From NCBI RefSeq assembly GCF_004353925.1, contig NZ_SMOK01000004.1, positions 62,001 through 126,000 of the forward strand: a stretch of DNA of 64,000 nt. The letters run 5' to 3'. Each line of letters starts with the position of its first letter. Positions within the stretch are counted from its first letter, which is position 1. Both the position numbers and the translations under genes were made by a program. This stretch comes from Pseudomonas sp. H9. GTDB lineage: Bacteria; Pseudomonadota; Gammaproteobacteria; Pseudomonadales; Pseudomonadaceae. The notes beneath the pieces are model-generated. The model did no database searches, had not been told where the DNA came from, and saw nothing but the letters and a program-made list of their open reading frames with translations. Of this stretch, positions 20,029 through 28,956 are shown one piece after another.

Positions 20029-21345
20029 ATGCCCTTTTGTCTTTCCCATCGCTGGCAACCTCGTCAGCTGATTGCTGCCTCCAGCCTCATCCTGCTTGTC
20101 GCCTGCGCGGAAAAGCCCACTGCCGCCGATGCGCTGCCGCTGGCCCCTGCCCAGCCTGCTCCGGTGGTGACCGTACCGAACCCCGCCGTCGACACCAGCA
20201 CTGAAATTCAGCCGCTGCAAACATTTGCCCAATGGCAAGCCGGCTTCCGCCAGCAAGCCCTGCAAGCGGGCATTAACGCTGGCACCTTTGATCGCGCGTT
20301 CCTCGGGGTCACCCCCGATATGGATGTAGTCAAAGCCGACCGTAGCCAACCGGAATTCACCCGCCCTGTCTGGGAATACCTCGACGGCGCGTTGTCACCG
20401 GTGCGCGTGCGCAACGGTAAAGCCCTGCTGGAAAAACACGCCGCACTGCTGAGCCAGATCGAACAACGCTATGGCGTTGACCGCGATGTGCTGGTGTCGG
20501 TGTGGGGTATGGAAAGCAACTTCGGCCAATTCCAGGGCAGCAAGTCGGTAATCCGCTCCCTGGCCACCCTCGCCTATGAAGGCCGTCGCCCGGCCTTTGC
20601 CCAGGCGCAGTTGATTGCAGCCCTGCAAATCCTGCAAAACGGCGACATCCAGCCCGATGCCATGAAGGGCTCGTGGGCCGGCGCCATGGGCCAGACCCAG
20701 TTCATCCCCACCACCTACAACACCCACGCAGTGGACTTCGATGGTGATGGTCGTCGAGACATCTGGAACAGCTCTGCCGATGCCCTGGCCTCTACTGCCC
20801 ACTACCTGCAAAGCTCTGGATGGAAGCGTGGCGAACCTTGGGGCTTCGAAGTACAACTGGCACCGGGCTTCGATTACTGGTTGGCCGATGGTAGCCAGCG
20901 CAAGACCGTGTCGGAATGGATGCAGCTGGGCCTGAAATTACCCGCCGGTGTGCGCCTGCCTGCGGGTAGCGAGCAACTGTCCGCTGCCCTGCTGCTACCT
21001 GCAGGTTATCGCGGCCCCGCCTTCCTGGTACTGGATAACTTCCGCGCCATTCTCAAGTACAACAATTCGTCGTCCTATGCCATGGCAGTTGGCTTGCTCA
21101 GTCAACGCTTCTCCGGTTCTGGCTACATCGCTGGCAGCTGGCCGAAAGATGACCTGCCCTTGAGCCGCAGTGAACGTGTGGAGTTGCAGACACTGCTCAG
21201 CGCGAAGAACTACGACGCAGGTGCCGCCGACGGCATTATCGGCGCCAACACCCGCAAGGCCATTCGCAGTGCACAGCAAGCGCTGGGCTGGCCAGCAGAT
21301 GGCTATCCGACCCATAAGCTGCTGGATAACCTGCGCCAGCGTTGA
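20029..21345 (+). CDS. Lipoprotein lytic murein transglycosylase (SltB3-like, family 3)
   Basis: A 438-residue MltB-family enzyme that cleaves the MurNAc-GlcNAc bond and forms 1,6-anhydroMurNAc. It has a lipoprotein signal with lipobox LVAC, a family 3 catalytic domain with the acid/base Glu in WGMESNFGQF, conserved MGQTQFIPTTY and HAVDFDGDGRRDIW, and a C-terminal PG_binding_1 domain (LLSAKNYDAGAADGIIG). This architecture matches P. aeruginosa SltB3. The start at 20029 (MPFCLSHRW) puts the signal peptide at the N terminus; MVWSTPEL upstream is a less likely alternative. A REP pair follows directly. Confidence 0.88.
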   Translation: MPFCLSHRWQPRQLIAASSLILLVACAEKPTAADALPLAPAQPAPVVTVPNPAVDTSTEIQPLQTFAQWQAGFRQQALQAGINAGTFDRAFLGVTPDMDVVKADRSQPEFTRPVWEYLDGALSPVRVRNGKALLEKHAALLSQIEQRYGVDRDVLVSVWGMESNFGQFQGSKSVIRSLATLAYEGRRPAFAQAQLIAALQILQNGDIQPDAMKGSWAGAMGQTQFIPTTYNTHAVDFDGDGRRDIWNSSADALASTAHYLQSSGWKRGEPWGFEVQLAPGFDYWLADGSQRKTVSEWMQLGLKLPAGVRLPAGSEQLSAALLLPAGYRGPAFLVLDNFRAILKYNNSSSYAMAVGLLSQRFSGSGYIAGSWPKDDLPLSRSERVELQTLLSAKNYDAGAADGIIGANTRKAIRSAQQALGWPADGYPTHKLLDNLRQR

Positions 21346-21348
21346 ATA

Positions 21349-21402
21349 ATCGCGGGGCAAGCCCGCTCCCACGGTCTGGTGGGAGCGGGCTTGCCCCGCG
21401 AT
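21349..21402. repeat. Paired REP (REPIN-like) inverted repeat
   Basis: Two 24-bp arms (atcgcggggcaagcccgct plus cccac, and its complement) are separated by 6 bp. It fills the space between the convergent transglycosylase and LD-carboxypeptidase genes, so it could act as a shared 3' hairpin. Confidence 0.94.
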
Positions 21403-21407
21403 CGCAT

Positions 21408-22364
21408 TCAAACAAACAGATCCTGCCTCAGGCTCAAACACTGGCGATCAGCATCCAGATGCACCTGAGACCCCAGTGGCAAGGTGATGTTGGGGTCGCA
21501 ATGGCCACTGCGCCACCCCGCCAGCACCGGAATCCGCAGCGGTTCGAACATCTCTCGCAGCAGCGGCGTCAACCCCTCCACTGTCAGCCCGGCCACATCC
21601 CCCACCAAAACCCCGCGCAGCCCCTCGAACTTGCCAGCAAGTCGCAACTGAGTCAGCAGGCGATCAATGCGGTATAGCGGCTCGTTCACATCCTCGATAA
21701 ACAGGATGCCATCCTGGCTGTGCAGTTCTGCCGGGGTACTCAAGGTTGCACACAGCATGGCCAGGTTACCGCCCAGCAGCCGTCCTGAGGCGGCGCCAGA
21801 GACGATAGTGCTCAGCGGGTAGGCCTGAGGATGCTCAATCACGTCATCACACCTTAAACGTCCACTGAGCAGCTCGAACAGTGAAGCAAGGGTTGGCGCT
21901 TGCTTATTTGCCAGCAGATCAGACTTGAGCATCGCCCCGTGAAAGGTCACAAAACCAGCATGCCGGGCAATGGCACTGTGCAACGCAGTGATGTCGCTGT
22001 ACCCCACCAACGGCTTGGGGTTATTGCGCAACAGCTCGAAATCCAACTCGTCCAGCAGGCGCATGCTGCCGTAGCCACCGCGCAGACAAATGATCGCATC
22101 GACATCAGTTGCGGCGAATGCTGCATGCAGGTCATCCAGCCGACACTGATCGCGCCCGGCCAAATAACCTTCAGCCTCGATCACTCCAGGGTAGATCCGG
22201 CAGCGATAACCACGGCCCTCAAACCACTCGATTGCCTTGAGCGTATCGAGAGAGGCCGGCCCAGCCGGTGCGATGATGGCAATACGGCCATCGGCGGGCA
22301 GCGCCTTGGGCAGCATTGAACAGCCTGAATGCAGCTCAGGCCTGTGATCGATAGGAAGATTCAT
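21408..22364 (-). CDS. Muramoyltetrapeptide (LD-) carboxypeptidase, S66 family
   Basis: A 318-residue cytosolic serine peptidase that removes D-Ala from recycled murein tetrapeptides. Family S66 features are visible: IIAPAG near the N terminus, ICLRGGYGSMRLL, the nucleophile-containing LVGYSDITAL, Glu in FIEDVNEPLYRIDR, and His in RSGHCDPN, giving a Ser-Glu-His triad. The ATG at 22364 has AAGGAG upstream; an earlier in-frame start at 22397 lacks it. It faces the lytic transglycosylase gene, pairing a murein-cleaving with a murein-recycling enzyme. Confidence 0.9.
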   Translation of the reverse strand: MNLPIDHRPELHSGCSMLPKALPADGRIAIIAPAGPASLDTLKAIEWFEGRGYRCRIYPGVIEAEGYLAGRDQCRLDDLHAAFAATDVDAIICLRGGYGSMRLLDELDFELLRNNPKPLVGYSDITALHSAIARHAGFVTFHGAMLKSDLLANKQAPTLASLFELLSGRLRCDDVIEHPQAYPLSTIVSGAASGRLLGGNLAMLCATLSTPAELHSQDGILFIEDVNEPLYRIDRLLTQLRLAGKFEGLRGVLVGDVAGLTVEGLTPLLREMFEPLRIPVLAGWRSGHCDPNITLPLGSQVHLDADRQCLSLRQDLFV

Positions 22365-22445
22365 CCAGACGGCTCCTTGTTCGGACGTGAGCATCAACCT
22401 TAGTACCGCTGAAGGTCAAATAGCGTGTGGAAAAAATACCGGAAA

Positions 22446-22483
22446 CAAAAATGCCGGTGCCGCTGGCAAGCAGGCACCGGCAT
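22446..22483 (-). terminator. Intrinsic terminator of the lipA operon
   Basis: On the minus strand an 11-bp stem (ATGCCGGTGCC / GGCACCGGCAT) with an 11-nt loop is followed by TTTTGTTT. It begins 16 bp after the lipA stop and closes the long minus-strand cluster. Confidence 0.85.
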
Positions 22484-22498
22484 TGAGCACAGCCAGGA

Positions 22499-23497
22499 TC
22501 AGAGCTTGATCTTGGCCTCGTGTGCCTGCTGGTCAGCATGGTACGAGGAACGTACGAGCGGGCCGGAAGCAACGTTTTTGAAGCCCATTTTGTAGCCTTC
22601 TTCGGCGAACCAGGCAAAGGTGTCCGGGTGCACGAAGCGCTGCACGGGCAAGTGGCTGCGCGATGGCTGCAGGTACTGGCCCAGGGTCAGCATATCGATA
22701 TTGTGCTCGCGCATGCGGTGCATCACTTCGATCACTTCTTCGTCGGTTTCGCCCAAGCCCAGCATCAAACCGGATTTGGTTGGTACGTGCGGCACCAGCT
22801 CCTTGAACTTCTGCAGCAGGGTCAGCGACCACTGGTAGTCAGAGCCCGGACGCGCAGCCTTGTACAGGCGCGGTACGGTTTCCAGGTTGTGGTTGAACAC
22901 GTCCGGCGGCGTTTCGGCGGTGATCGCCAGTGCCACGTCCATACGACCACGGTAGTCTGGCACCAGGGTTTCCAGCTGGACGCCCGGCGACAACGCACGG
23001 ATTTCACGAATGCAGTCGGCAAAGTGCTGGGCACCACCGTCACGCAGGTCGTCACGGTCTACCGAAGTGATCACCACATACTTCAGGCGCAGATCGGCAA
23101 TGGCGACCGCCAGGTTCTTCGGCTCGTCGACATCCAGAGGCTTCGGACGTCCGTGGCCAACATCGCAGAACGGGCAGCGACGGGTGCAGATGTCACCCAT
23201 GATCATGAACGTGGCGGTACCACCGGAGAAGCATTCGCCCAGGTTCGGGCAAGAGGCTTCTTCACAAACGCTGTGCAGCTTGTGTTTGCGCAGCAGCTGC
23301 TTGATACGGTCGACTTCCGGCGAAACCGGGATGCGCACGCGAATCCAGTCAGGTTTCTTTGGCAGTTCGTCGGTAGGGATGATCTTTACCGGGATACGCG
23401 CGACTTTTTCCGCGCCACGCAATTTGACACCCGCCTCGACCTTCGGCCGCGGCGCCGGCGTCACACTTTGCACTGGTTCTTGCACAACAGTAGTCAT
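22499..23497 (-). CDS. lipA: Lipoyl synthase
   Basis: LipA is a radical-SAM enzyme that inserts two sulfurs into protein-bound octanoate to give lipoate. The 332-residue protein has the auxiliary-cluster cysteines in [12 protein letters not shown], the radical-SAM CxxxCxxC in CTRRCPFC, and the C-terminal serine ligand region [11 protein letters not shown]. It lies 2 bp after lipB, so octanoyl transfer and sulfur insertion are co-expressed. A strong terminator follows. Confidence 0.97.
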   Translation of the reverse strand: MTTVVQEPVQSVTPAPRPKVEAGVKLRGAEKVARIPVKIIPTDELPKKPDWIRVRIPVSPEVDRIKQLLRKHKLHSVCEEASCPNLGECFSGGTATFMIMGDICTRRCPFCDVGHGRPKPLDVDEPKNLAVAIADLRLKYVVITSVDRDDLRDGGAQHFADCIREIRALSPGVQLETLVPDYRGRMDVALAITAETPPDVFNHNLETVPRLYKAARPGSDYQWSLTLLQKFKELVPHVPTKSGLMLGLGETDEEVIEVMHRMREHNIDMLTLGQYLQPSRSHLPVQRFVHPDTFAWFAEEGYKMGFKNVASGPLVRSSYHADQQAHEAKIKL

Positions 23498-23499
23498 AT

Positions 23500-24147
23500 T
23501 CAGAATATTCCGCCCGTAAGGGTCGTCTGCTCAGCATAGTCGAGGTGCTTGACCAGCTGCCCGCGCAGCCTTGCCCTTACCTCAGAGAGTTCGATTGAAC
23601 CTGCATGGTCACGCAGCTGGGTCATTGCCAGCCCCGCATACCCGCAGGGATTAATCCGGCGGAATGGCGCAAGGTCCATGTCCACGTTCAAGGCAAGGCC
23701 ATGGAAAGAACAGCCATTGCGAATCCGTAGGCCGAGGGAGGCAATTTTCGCCCCGTCGACATATACACCAGGGGCGTCAGGCTTGGCCGCCGCCTCAACG
23801 TTGTAACTGGCCAGCAACTCGATCAGGCAGCGTTCGATCCGGGACACCAGATCACGCACACCAAACCCCAGCCGGCGAACATCCAACAACAAATAAGCTA
23901 CCAACTGGCCAGGGCCGTGATAAGTCACCTGGCCGCCCCGGTCGGTCTGCACCACCGGAATATCGCCCGGCACCAGCAGGTGCTCGGCCTTGCCCGCCTG
24001 GCCCTGGGTAAACACCGACGGGTGCTCCACCAACCAGACTTCGTCGCAGGTTTCAGGGCCGCGCTGGTCGGTAAACCGCTGCATGGCCTCGAGCACCGGC
24101 TCGTAAGGCAACAATCCCAGATCGCGAAAGCCGAGGCTTGCGGGCAT
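23500..24147 (-). CDS. lipB: Octanoyltransferase
   Basis: LipB moves octanoate from acyl carrier protein to the lipoyl domains of 2-oxoacid dehydrogenases and GcvH. The 215-residue protein shows [16 protein letters not shown], the catalytic Lys in [10 protein letters not shown], and Cys in [10 protein letters not shown] chose the ATG at 24147, which shares one base with the TGA of ybeD (TGATG); a GTG one codon upstream is possible. The first gene of the lipB-lipA pair. Confidence 0.96.
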   Translation of the reverse strand: MPASLGFRDLGLLPYEPVLEAMQRFTDQRGPETCDEVWLVEHPSVFTQGQAGKAEHLLVPGDIPVVQTDRGGQVTYHGPGQLVAYLLLDVRRLGFGVRDLVSRIERCLIELLASYNVEAAAKPDAPGVYVDGAKIASLGLRIRNGCSFHGLALNVDMDLAPFRRINPCGYAGLAMTQLRDHAGSIELSEVRARLRGQLVKHLDYAEQTTLTGGIF

Positions 24148-24419
24148 CACAGCACCATTTTCACGATGCCGGTGGCACGCAGGGCGCTGTTGATGTTGTG
24201 CAGCTGCTCTTCGCCGGTAGCGACGATATGCAGTTGCACGGTGGTGTACTTGCCTTCCTTGCTCTGGCGCTCGGCCAGGGTCTTGAGATCGACCTCGGCG
24301 TACTTCTTGAGGATCTCGATCACCGTGTCTTTGAAATTGACCACGGTGTCGCCGATCACCTTGATCGGGTAATCAGCGCAAGGGAATTCGATTTTGTGCG
24401 ATTTGTCAGCTTCGGTCAT
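24147..24419 (-). CDS. ybeD: DUF493 family protein YbeD
   Basis: A 90-residue ACT-like-fold protein with the family segments [13 protein letters not shown] and [15 protein letters not shown]. It is conserved between dacA and lipB across gammaproteobacteria and its role is not established; a regulatory link to lipoate metabolism is only suggested by position. The start at 24419 ([13 protein letters not shown]) fits the family; the frame is open upstream through the intergenic hairpin. The stop overlaps the lipB start. Confidence 0.9.
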   Translation of the reverse strand: MTEADKSHKIEFPCADYPIKVIGDTVVNFKDTVIEILKKYAEVDLKTLAERQSKEGKYTTVQLHIVATGEEQLHNINSALRATGIVKMVL

Positions 24420-24453
24420 GGCAGTAACGGCCTCGTAAGCCGTGGCAACAACA

Positions 24454-24481
24454 ACGCCCCCGCGTGAATTGGCGGGGGCGT
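24454..24481 (-). terminator. Hairpin between dacA and ybeD
   Basis: A perfect 10-bp stem (ACGCCCCCGC / GCGGGGGCGT) followed on the minus strand by the T-rich TTGTTGTTG. It sits 15 bp after the dacA stop and may terminate or attenuate read-through into ybeD-lipB-lipA. Confidence 0.6.
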
Positions 24482-24495
24482 GGCAGGTCACGATA

Positions 24496-25656
24496 TCAGT
24501 TGAACAGCCCGTAGAAGAATAGACGAATGCTATCCCACACCCGGCCGAAGAAACCAGCTTCCTCAACAGCATCCAGCGCGATCAGATCGGCGCTGTGGAC
24601 AACGTTGTCATCCAGTTTGACTTCCACTTTACCGATCACGTCACCTTTGGCGATTGGCGCGGTCAGTTGTGGGTTCATGGTCATGCTTGCAGCCAGTTTC
24701 TTCAATTGGCCTTTAGGCAAAGTCATGGTCAGGTCTTGGGCCAGACCGGCCTTGACCTGGTTGGCAGCGCCTTTCCAGACCTGAGCCTGGGCAAGCTCAG
24801 TGCCCTTTTGGTAGAAGGTCTGGGTTTCGAAGAAACGGAAACCGTAGGTCAGCAGCTTCTGGGTTTCGGCAGCACGGGCTTGTTCGCTGTTGGTACCGAA
24901 GACCACGGCAATCAGGCGCATGCCATCACGTACAGCCGAAGACACCATGCAGTAACCGGCTTCGTCGGTGTGACCGGTTTTCAGACCGTCGACGGTCTTG
25001 TCACGCCACAGCAGCAGGTTGCGGTTAGGCTGCTTGATGTTGTTCCAGAAGAACTCTTTCTGCGAGTAGATCGCGTAGTGCGCCGGGTCTTCGTGGATGA
25101 TCGCGCGAGCCAGCACGGCCATGTCATGAGCCGACGAGTAATGCTCTGGGTGCGGCAAGCCGGTCGGGTTCATGAAGTGGCTGTTGGTCATGCCAAGATC
25201 AGTAGCCGTTTTGTTCATCATGTCGGCGAACGCGTCTTCGCTACCGGCGATGTGCTCGGCCAGCGCCACGCTGGCGTCGTTGCCCGACTGAATGATGATG
25301 CCGTGCAGCAGGTCGCTGACGCTGACCTGGGTGCCGACTTTGATGAACATCCGCGAACCACCGGTACGCCAGGCGTTTTCGCTGACGGTCACTGGGTCGT
25401 TCTCGCCGATTTGCCCGCGACGGATATCCAGGGTCGCAATGTAGGCAGTCATCAGCTTGGTCAAGCTGGCTGGCGGCAAACGCTCGTCACCATTGTTCTC
25501 GACCAGGACATTACCGCTGGAGGCTTCCATGAGCACGTAGGACTTGGCTGCCAGTTGCGGCGGCGACGGCATCATCTGCTCTGCCGCGAAGGCGGCAGGG
25601 GTGATCATCAGCGGTACAAGCAGGCAAAGGCGTTTGGCAAAGGTGGTGATGTTCAT
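24496..25656 (-). CDS. dacA: D-alanyl-D-alanine carboxypeptidase (PBP5)
   Basis: A penicillin-binding protein that trims the terminal D-Ala from pentapeptides. The 386-residue protein has a cleavable signal (ending AAFAAEQ), the active-site SxxK as SLTK, SxN as SGN in IIQSGNDAS, KTG in GLKTGHTDEAG, the beta-rich C-terminal domain, and an amphipathic membrane-anchoring helix at the very end (FGRVWDSIRLFFYGLF). In P. aeruginosa the gene in this place is called dacC (PBP5). It follows rlpA after 134 bp. Confidence 0.95.
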   Translation of the reverse strand: MNITTFAKRLCLLVPLMITPAAFAAEQMMPSPPQLAAKSYVLMEASSGNVLVENNGDERLPPASLTKLMTAYIATLDIRRGQIGENDPVTVSENAWRTGGSRMFIKVGTQVSVSDLLHGIIIQSGNDASVALAEHIAGSEDAFADMMNKTATDLGMTNSHFMNPTGLPHPEHYSSAHDMAVLARAIIHEDPAHYAIYSQKEFFWNNIKQPNRNLLLWRDKTVDGLKTGHTDEAGYCMVSSAVRDGMRLIAVVFGTNSEQARAAETQKLLTYGFRFFETQTFYQKGTELAQAQVWKGAANQVKAGLAQDLTMTLPKGQLKKLAASMTMNPQLTAPIAKGDVIGKVEVKLDDNVVHSADLIALDAVEEAGFFGRVWDSIRLFFYGLFN

Positions 25657-25790
25657 CCGTCTCTCGAAATGGCTAATGGGCTCATGCCCTTATGGGCAAA
25701 ACGTATTCAGGCGCAGGGCCTTACGAGCAAAACGGCCATTGTACATGGCTGTTCTGCCCGCTTGCATGACAAACCGACCAGTCCCCCCGA

Positions 25791-26786
25791 TCAGTCTGCC
25801 GTGACGACTTTCGGCTGGCCAAGATTGGCCAGACGCACACTGTCTTGCATCTGCTGGGCTTCACCCTGGCTGTTGATCGGCCCCATGCGCACCCGGTGCA
25901 GGGTCTGCTGGTTGCGTACGATCGAACTGATGAAGACCGGCGCGCTGACCATACCGCTCAACTTGGAACGCAACAACTCGGCGGCGTCCGGGTTGGCAAA
26001 GGCACCGACCTGCAAGTAAAGACCATTGGCGGCCTGAGCAGAGTTACTGGCGATCTGCACGGGCACTACCGCCGCTGCGTGCTGCTGCGGTGGTGGTGTC
26101 CATTGTTCGACGGCACCGGTGTTGGGCGTAAACGCCTGGGTCTGGGCAACCTGCGGCTGCTCCAGCACCATCGGCGCCGGTTGCCCACGCTGGGCCCACC
26201 ACTGTTTCGGGTCAATCCCCTCGACGCGCACCCGTGCCGTACCGGTTTCGGCGTAGCCGAGCTTTTTCGCTGCGGCATAGGACAAGTCGATGATGCGGTC
26301 CGAATAGAACGGGCCGCGGTCGTTCACCCGCAGGATGACGCTGCGATGGTTGTCCAGGTTGGTGACCTTGACGTAGGCCGGCAGTGGCAGCGTCTTGTGC
26401 GCCGCACTCATGCCGTACAGGTCGTAGACCTCGCCGTTAGCGGTGTTCTGGCCGTGGAATTTGGTGCCGTACCAGGATGCCGTGCCTTCGGCGCGGTAAT
26501 TACGCGAGTCCTGGATCGGGAAGTAGGTTTTGCCCAGTACAGTGTACGGGTTGGCCTTGTAGTTACCGGTATGCACCGTTGGCGTGGCGTCGGGGATCTT
26601 CGAGACATCCACATCCCACCACGGCGCGCCGTCTTTGTGCGCGCGGTTGATGTCCAGGCCTGGCTTGGCGCGCACCACATTGGTGCTTTGTTGCGCGGGC
26701 TTGCTCGACGAGCAACTGGCCAGCATCAAGCCCAGGGCTGCACAGCCGATCAGCTTCAAAGATGTATCAGAAAACAATACGCGCAT
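25791..26786 (-). CDS. rlpA: Septal-ring lipoprotein / lytic transglycosylase RlpA
   Basis: A 331-residue lipoprotein (lipobox LASC). After a linker it has a double-psi beta-barrel domain (about residues 95-195) with ASWYGTKFHGQNTANGE and RVNDRGPF, and a C-terminal SPOR domain (about 250-330) that binds denuded septal glycan. P. aeruginosa RlpA cleaves peptide-free glycan strands. The start codon overlaps the mltB stop as TAATG, which implies coupled translation. Part of the mrdA-rodA-mltB-rlpA-dacA elongation cluster. Confidence 0.94.
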   Translation of the reverse strand: MRVLFSDTSLKLIGCAALGLMLASCSSSKPAQQSTNVVRAKPGLDINRAHKDGAPWWDVDVSKIPDATPTVHTGNYKANPYTVLGKTYFPIQDSRNYRAEGTASWYGTKFHGQNTANGEVYDLYGMSAAHKTLPLPAYVKVTNLDNHRSVILRVNDRGPFYSDRIIDLSYAAAKKLGYAETGTARVRVEGIDPKQWWAQRGQPAPMVLEQPQVAQTQAFTPNTGAVEQWTPPPQQHAAAVVPVQIASNSAQAANGLYLQVGAFANPDAAELLRSKLSGMVSAPVFISSIVRNQQTLHRVRMGPINSQGEAQQMQDSVRLANLGQPKVVTAD

Positions 26787-27796
26787 TACTTGGCGCCCCG
26801 TGCTTGAACCAGCAGGTCCGATAGCTGATGTACCGCCATCGCGTACATCACGCTGCGGTTGTAGCGAGTGATCGCGTAGAAGTTTTTCAGGCCCAGCCAG
26901 TATTCGGGGCCATTGTCGCCTTCAAGCCGGAAAGCGGTGACCGGCAGATCATCGCGAAGCGCATCATGACTTGACCAGCCCAATGCCCGCAACTCCCCGA
27001 CCGTTTTGACCGCTTCGATGCCTGGGCTCAAGCCCTCATTGACGCGCGCGCCACTGACGGTGGCGCGACTGACCACTTGCTCACCACCCACCCAACCGTG
27101 GCGTTTGAAGTAGCTGGCAACACTGCCGATGGCATCGTCCGGGTTGTTCCAGATATTGATGTGGCCGTCGCCGTCAAAGTCCACGGCGTAAGCACGAAAG
27201 CTGCTCGGCATGAACTGCGGCAGCCCCATGGCACCGGCGTAAGAGCCTTTGAGCGTCAGCGGATCGACCTGTTCCTCACGGGCTAGCAGCAGGTATTCAC
27301 GCAATTCCTTACGGAAAAACTCGGCCCGCGGCGGATAGTCGAAGCCCAGGGTGGAGAGTGCATCGATTACCCGGTAGTTGCCGGTATTGCGGCCGAAAAA
27401 GGTTTCCACGCCGATGATCGAAACGATGACCTGAGCCGGGACACCGTATTCCTTTTCTGCACGGGCCAGGGTTGCCTCATGCTGACGCCAGAAATCCACG
27501 CCACGGGCTACCCGGGCGTCGGTCAGGAACATGGGGCGATAATCTTTCCAGGGTTTTACCCGCTCGGCCGGGCGCGAAATCGCATCGAGGATGGATTGTT
27601 TGCGTTTTACGTCACGAAACACATCGATCAATTGTTCGTCGGCAAAGCCGTAATCGCGGCTCATTTCACCGACGAATTCGGCCACTTGAGGCGAACCGTC
27701 ATAGTCCCCGGCCGTCGCTTGCTGGCTGCCACCGAGCAGGCCCAACAGGCCAACCCAGGGCGCACAACGAGCAGCCCAGCCACGCATTGCTTGCAT
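26786..27796 (-). CDS. mltB: Lytic murein transglycosylase B (SltB1-like)
   Basis: A 336-residue family 3 lytic transglycosylase with a signal peptide (WVGLLGLLGG...ATAG), the catalytic Glu in IGVETFFGRNTG, and the conserved MGLPQFMPSSFR and YAVDFDGDGHINIWN. No lipobox cysteine is evident, so it is probably soluble in the periplasm, like P. aeruginosa SltB1 in this position. The ATG at 27796 gives the best signal peptide; an upstream in-frame start at 27832 would overlap rodA. Follows rodA directly and overlaps rlpA. Confidence 0.9.
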   Translation of the reverse strand: MQAMRGWAARCAPWVGLLGLLGGSQQATAGDYDGSPQVAEFVGEMSRDYGFADEQLIDVFRDVKRKQSILDAISRPAERVKPWKDYRPMFLTDARVARGVDFWRQHEATLARAEKEYGVPAQVIVSIIGVETFFGRNTGNYRVIDALSTLGFDYPPRAEFFRKELREYLLLAREEQVDPLTLKGSYAGAMGLPQFMPSSFRAYAVDFDGDGHINIWNNPDDAIGSVASYFKRHGWVGGEQVVSRATVSGARVNEGLSPGIEAVKTVGELRALGWSSHDALRDDLPVTAFRLEGDNGPEYWLGLKNFYAITRYNRSVMYAMAVHQLSDLLVQARGAK

Positions 27797-27813
27797 GTAA
27801 TTCTTCACCTTAT

Positions 27814-28956
27814 TCAAACCTGCGCAATCCATTTGCGATGCGTATGGATCGACATTAAAACTCCAAACGCTGACAGCAGCGTCACCAACGAAGTTCCGCC
27901 ATAACTAATGAAGGGCAGCGGTACACCCACCACGGGCAACAGGCCGCTGACCATACCGATGTTGACGAATACATAAACGAAAAAGGTCATGGTCAAGCTA
28001 CCTGCCAGCAGCTTGCCGTAGAGCGTTTGCGCCTGGGCAGTAATCACCAGGCCGCGGCCGATCAACAGCAGGTAGATCAGCAGCAACGCACAGATGCCCA
28101 CCAGGCCGAATTCCTCACCCAACACGGCGATGATGAAGTCAGTGTGGCTTTCCGGCAGGAAGTCCAGGTGCGACTGGGTACCTAGCAACCAACCTTTGCC
28201 AAACACGCCCCCAGAACCGATGGCCGCCTTGGACTGAATGATGTTCCAGCCGGTGCCCAATGGGTCACTTTCCGGGTCAAGGAAGGTCAGTACCCGTTGT
28301 TTCTGGTAGTCGTGCATGACGAAAAACCACATGGCAATCGCCACCGGGACCGCAGCGGCGAGCACGCTGAGAATCCAGCGCCAGCGCAGACCGCCCATGA
28401 ACAACACGAACGCACCCGAGGCCAGAATCAGCAAGGCGGTGCCCAGGTCAGGCTGTCGCACAATCAGGATGAACGGCACGCCGATCATGATCAGACTGAT
28501 CATCACATGCTTGAGGTGCGGAGGCAGCGAGCGTTTGGCCAGGTACCAGGCAATAGTGGCCGGCATGATGATTTTCATGAATTCCGAGGGCTGGAAGCGA
28601 ATCACCCCGGGAATGTTGATCCAGCGCGTGGCGCCCATTGCGTTGTGGCCCATCACATCGACCACCACCAGCAAGATCACCCCACAGACGTAAGCCAATG
28701 GCACCCACCGCGCCATGAATCGCGGCTCAAGTTGAGCGATGACGAACATCGACACCAGGCCAATGCCAAAGGAACTGGCCTGCTTGAGCAGCAGGTCCCA
28801 GTTCTTGCCACTGGCAGAATAAAGGACAAACAGGCTGCCAGCCGCCAGGGTCAGCAACAGAATCAGCAACGGGCCATCGATATGGATACGTTGCAAGAAA
28901 CTGGCGCGGCGGCGCATCACATCCTCACTAGAGAGCATGCGATTGAAGTTACTCAT
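27814..28956 (-). CDS. rodA: Peptidoglycan glycosyltransferase RodA
   Basis: A SEDS-family membrane polymerase that extends lateral-wall glycan with PBP2. The 380-residue protein has about ten transmembrane helices and the SEDS signatures RFQPSEFMK, RQPDLGTALL, HTDFIIAVLGEEFG, and the C-terminal PLPFISYGGTS. The ATG at 28956 shares one base with the mrdA stop (TGATG), so polymerase and transpeptidase are translationally coupled. Confidence 0.96.
   Translation of the reverse strand: MSNFNRMLSSEDVMRRRASFLQRIHIDGPLLILLLTLAAGSLFVLYSASGKNWDLLLKQASSFGIGLVSMFVIAQLEPRFMARWVPLAYVCGVILLVVVDVMGHNAMGATRWINIPGVIRFQPSEFMKIIMPATIAWYLAKRSLPPHLKHVMISLIMIGVPFILIVRQPDLGTALLILASGAFVLFMGGLRWRWILSVLAAAVPVAIAMWFFVMHDYQKQRVLTFLDPESDPLGTGWNIIQSKAAIGSGGVFGKGWLLGTQSHLDFLPESHTDFIIAVLGEEFGLVGICALLLIYLLLIGRGLVITAQAQTLYGKLLAGSLTMTFFVYVFVNIGMVSGLLPVVGVPLPFISYGGTSLVTLLSAFGVLMSIHTHRKWIAQV

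Noticed and set aside
24595..26019. 474-codon plus-strand frame opposite dacA and rlpA
   Set aside because: Antisense shadow spanning two real genes and their intergenic gap.
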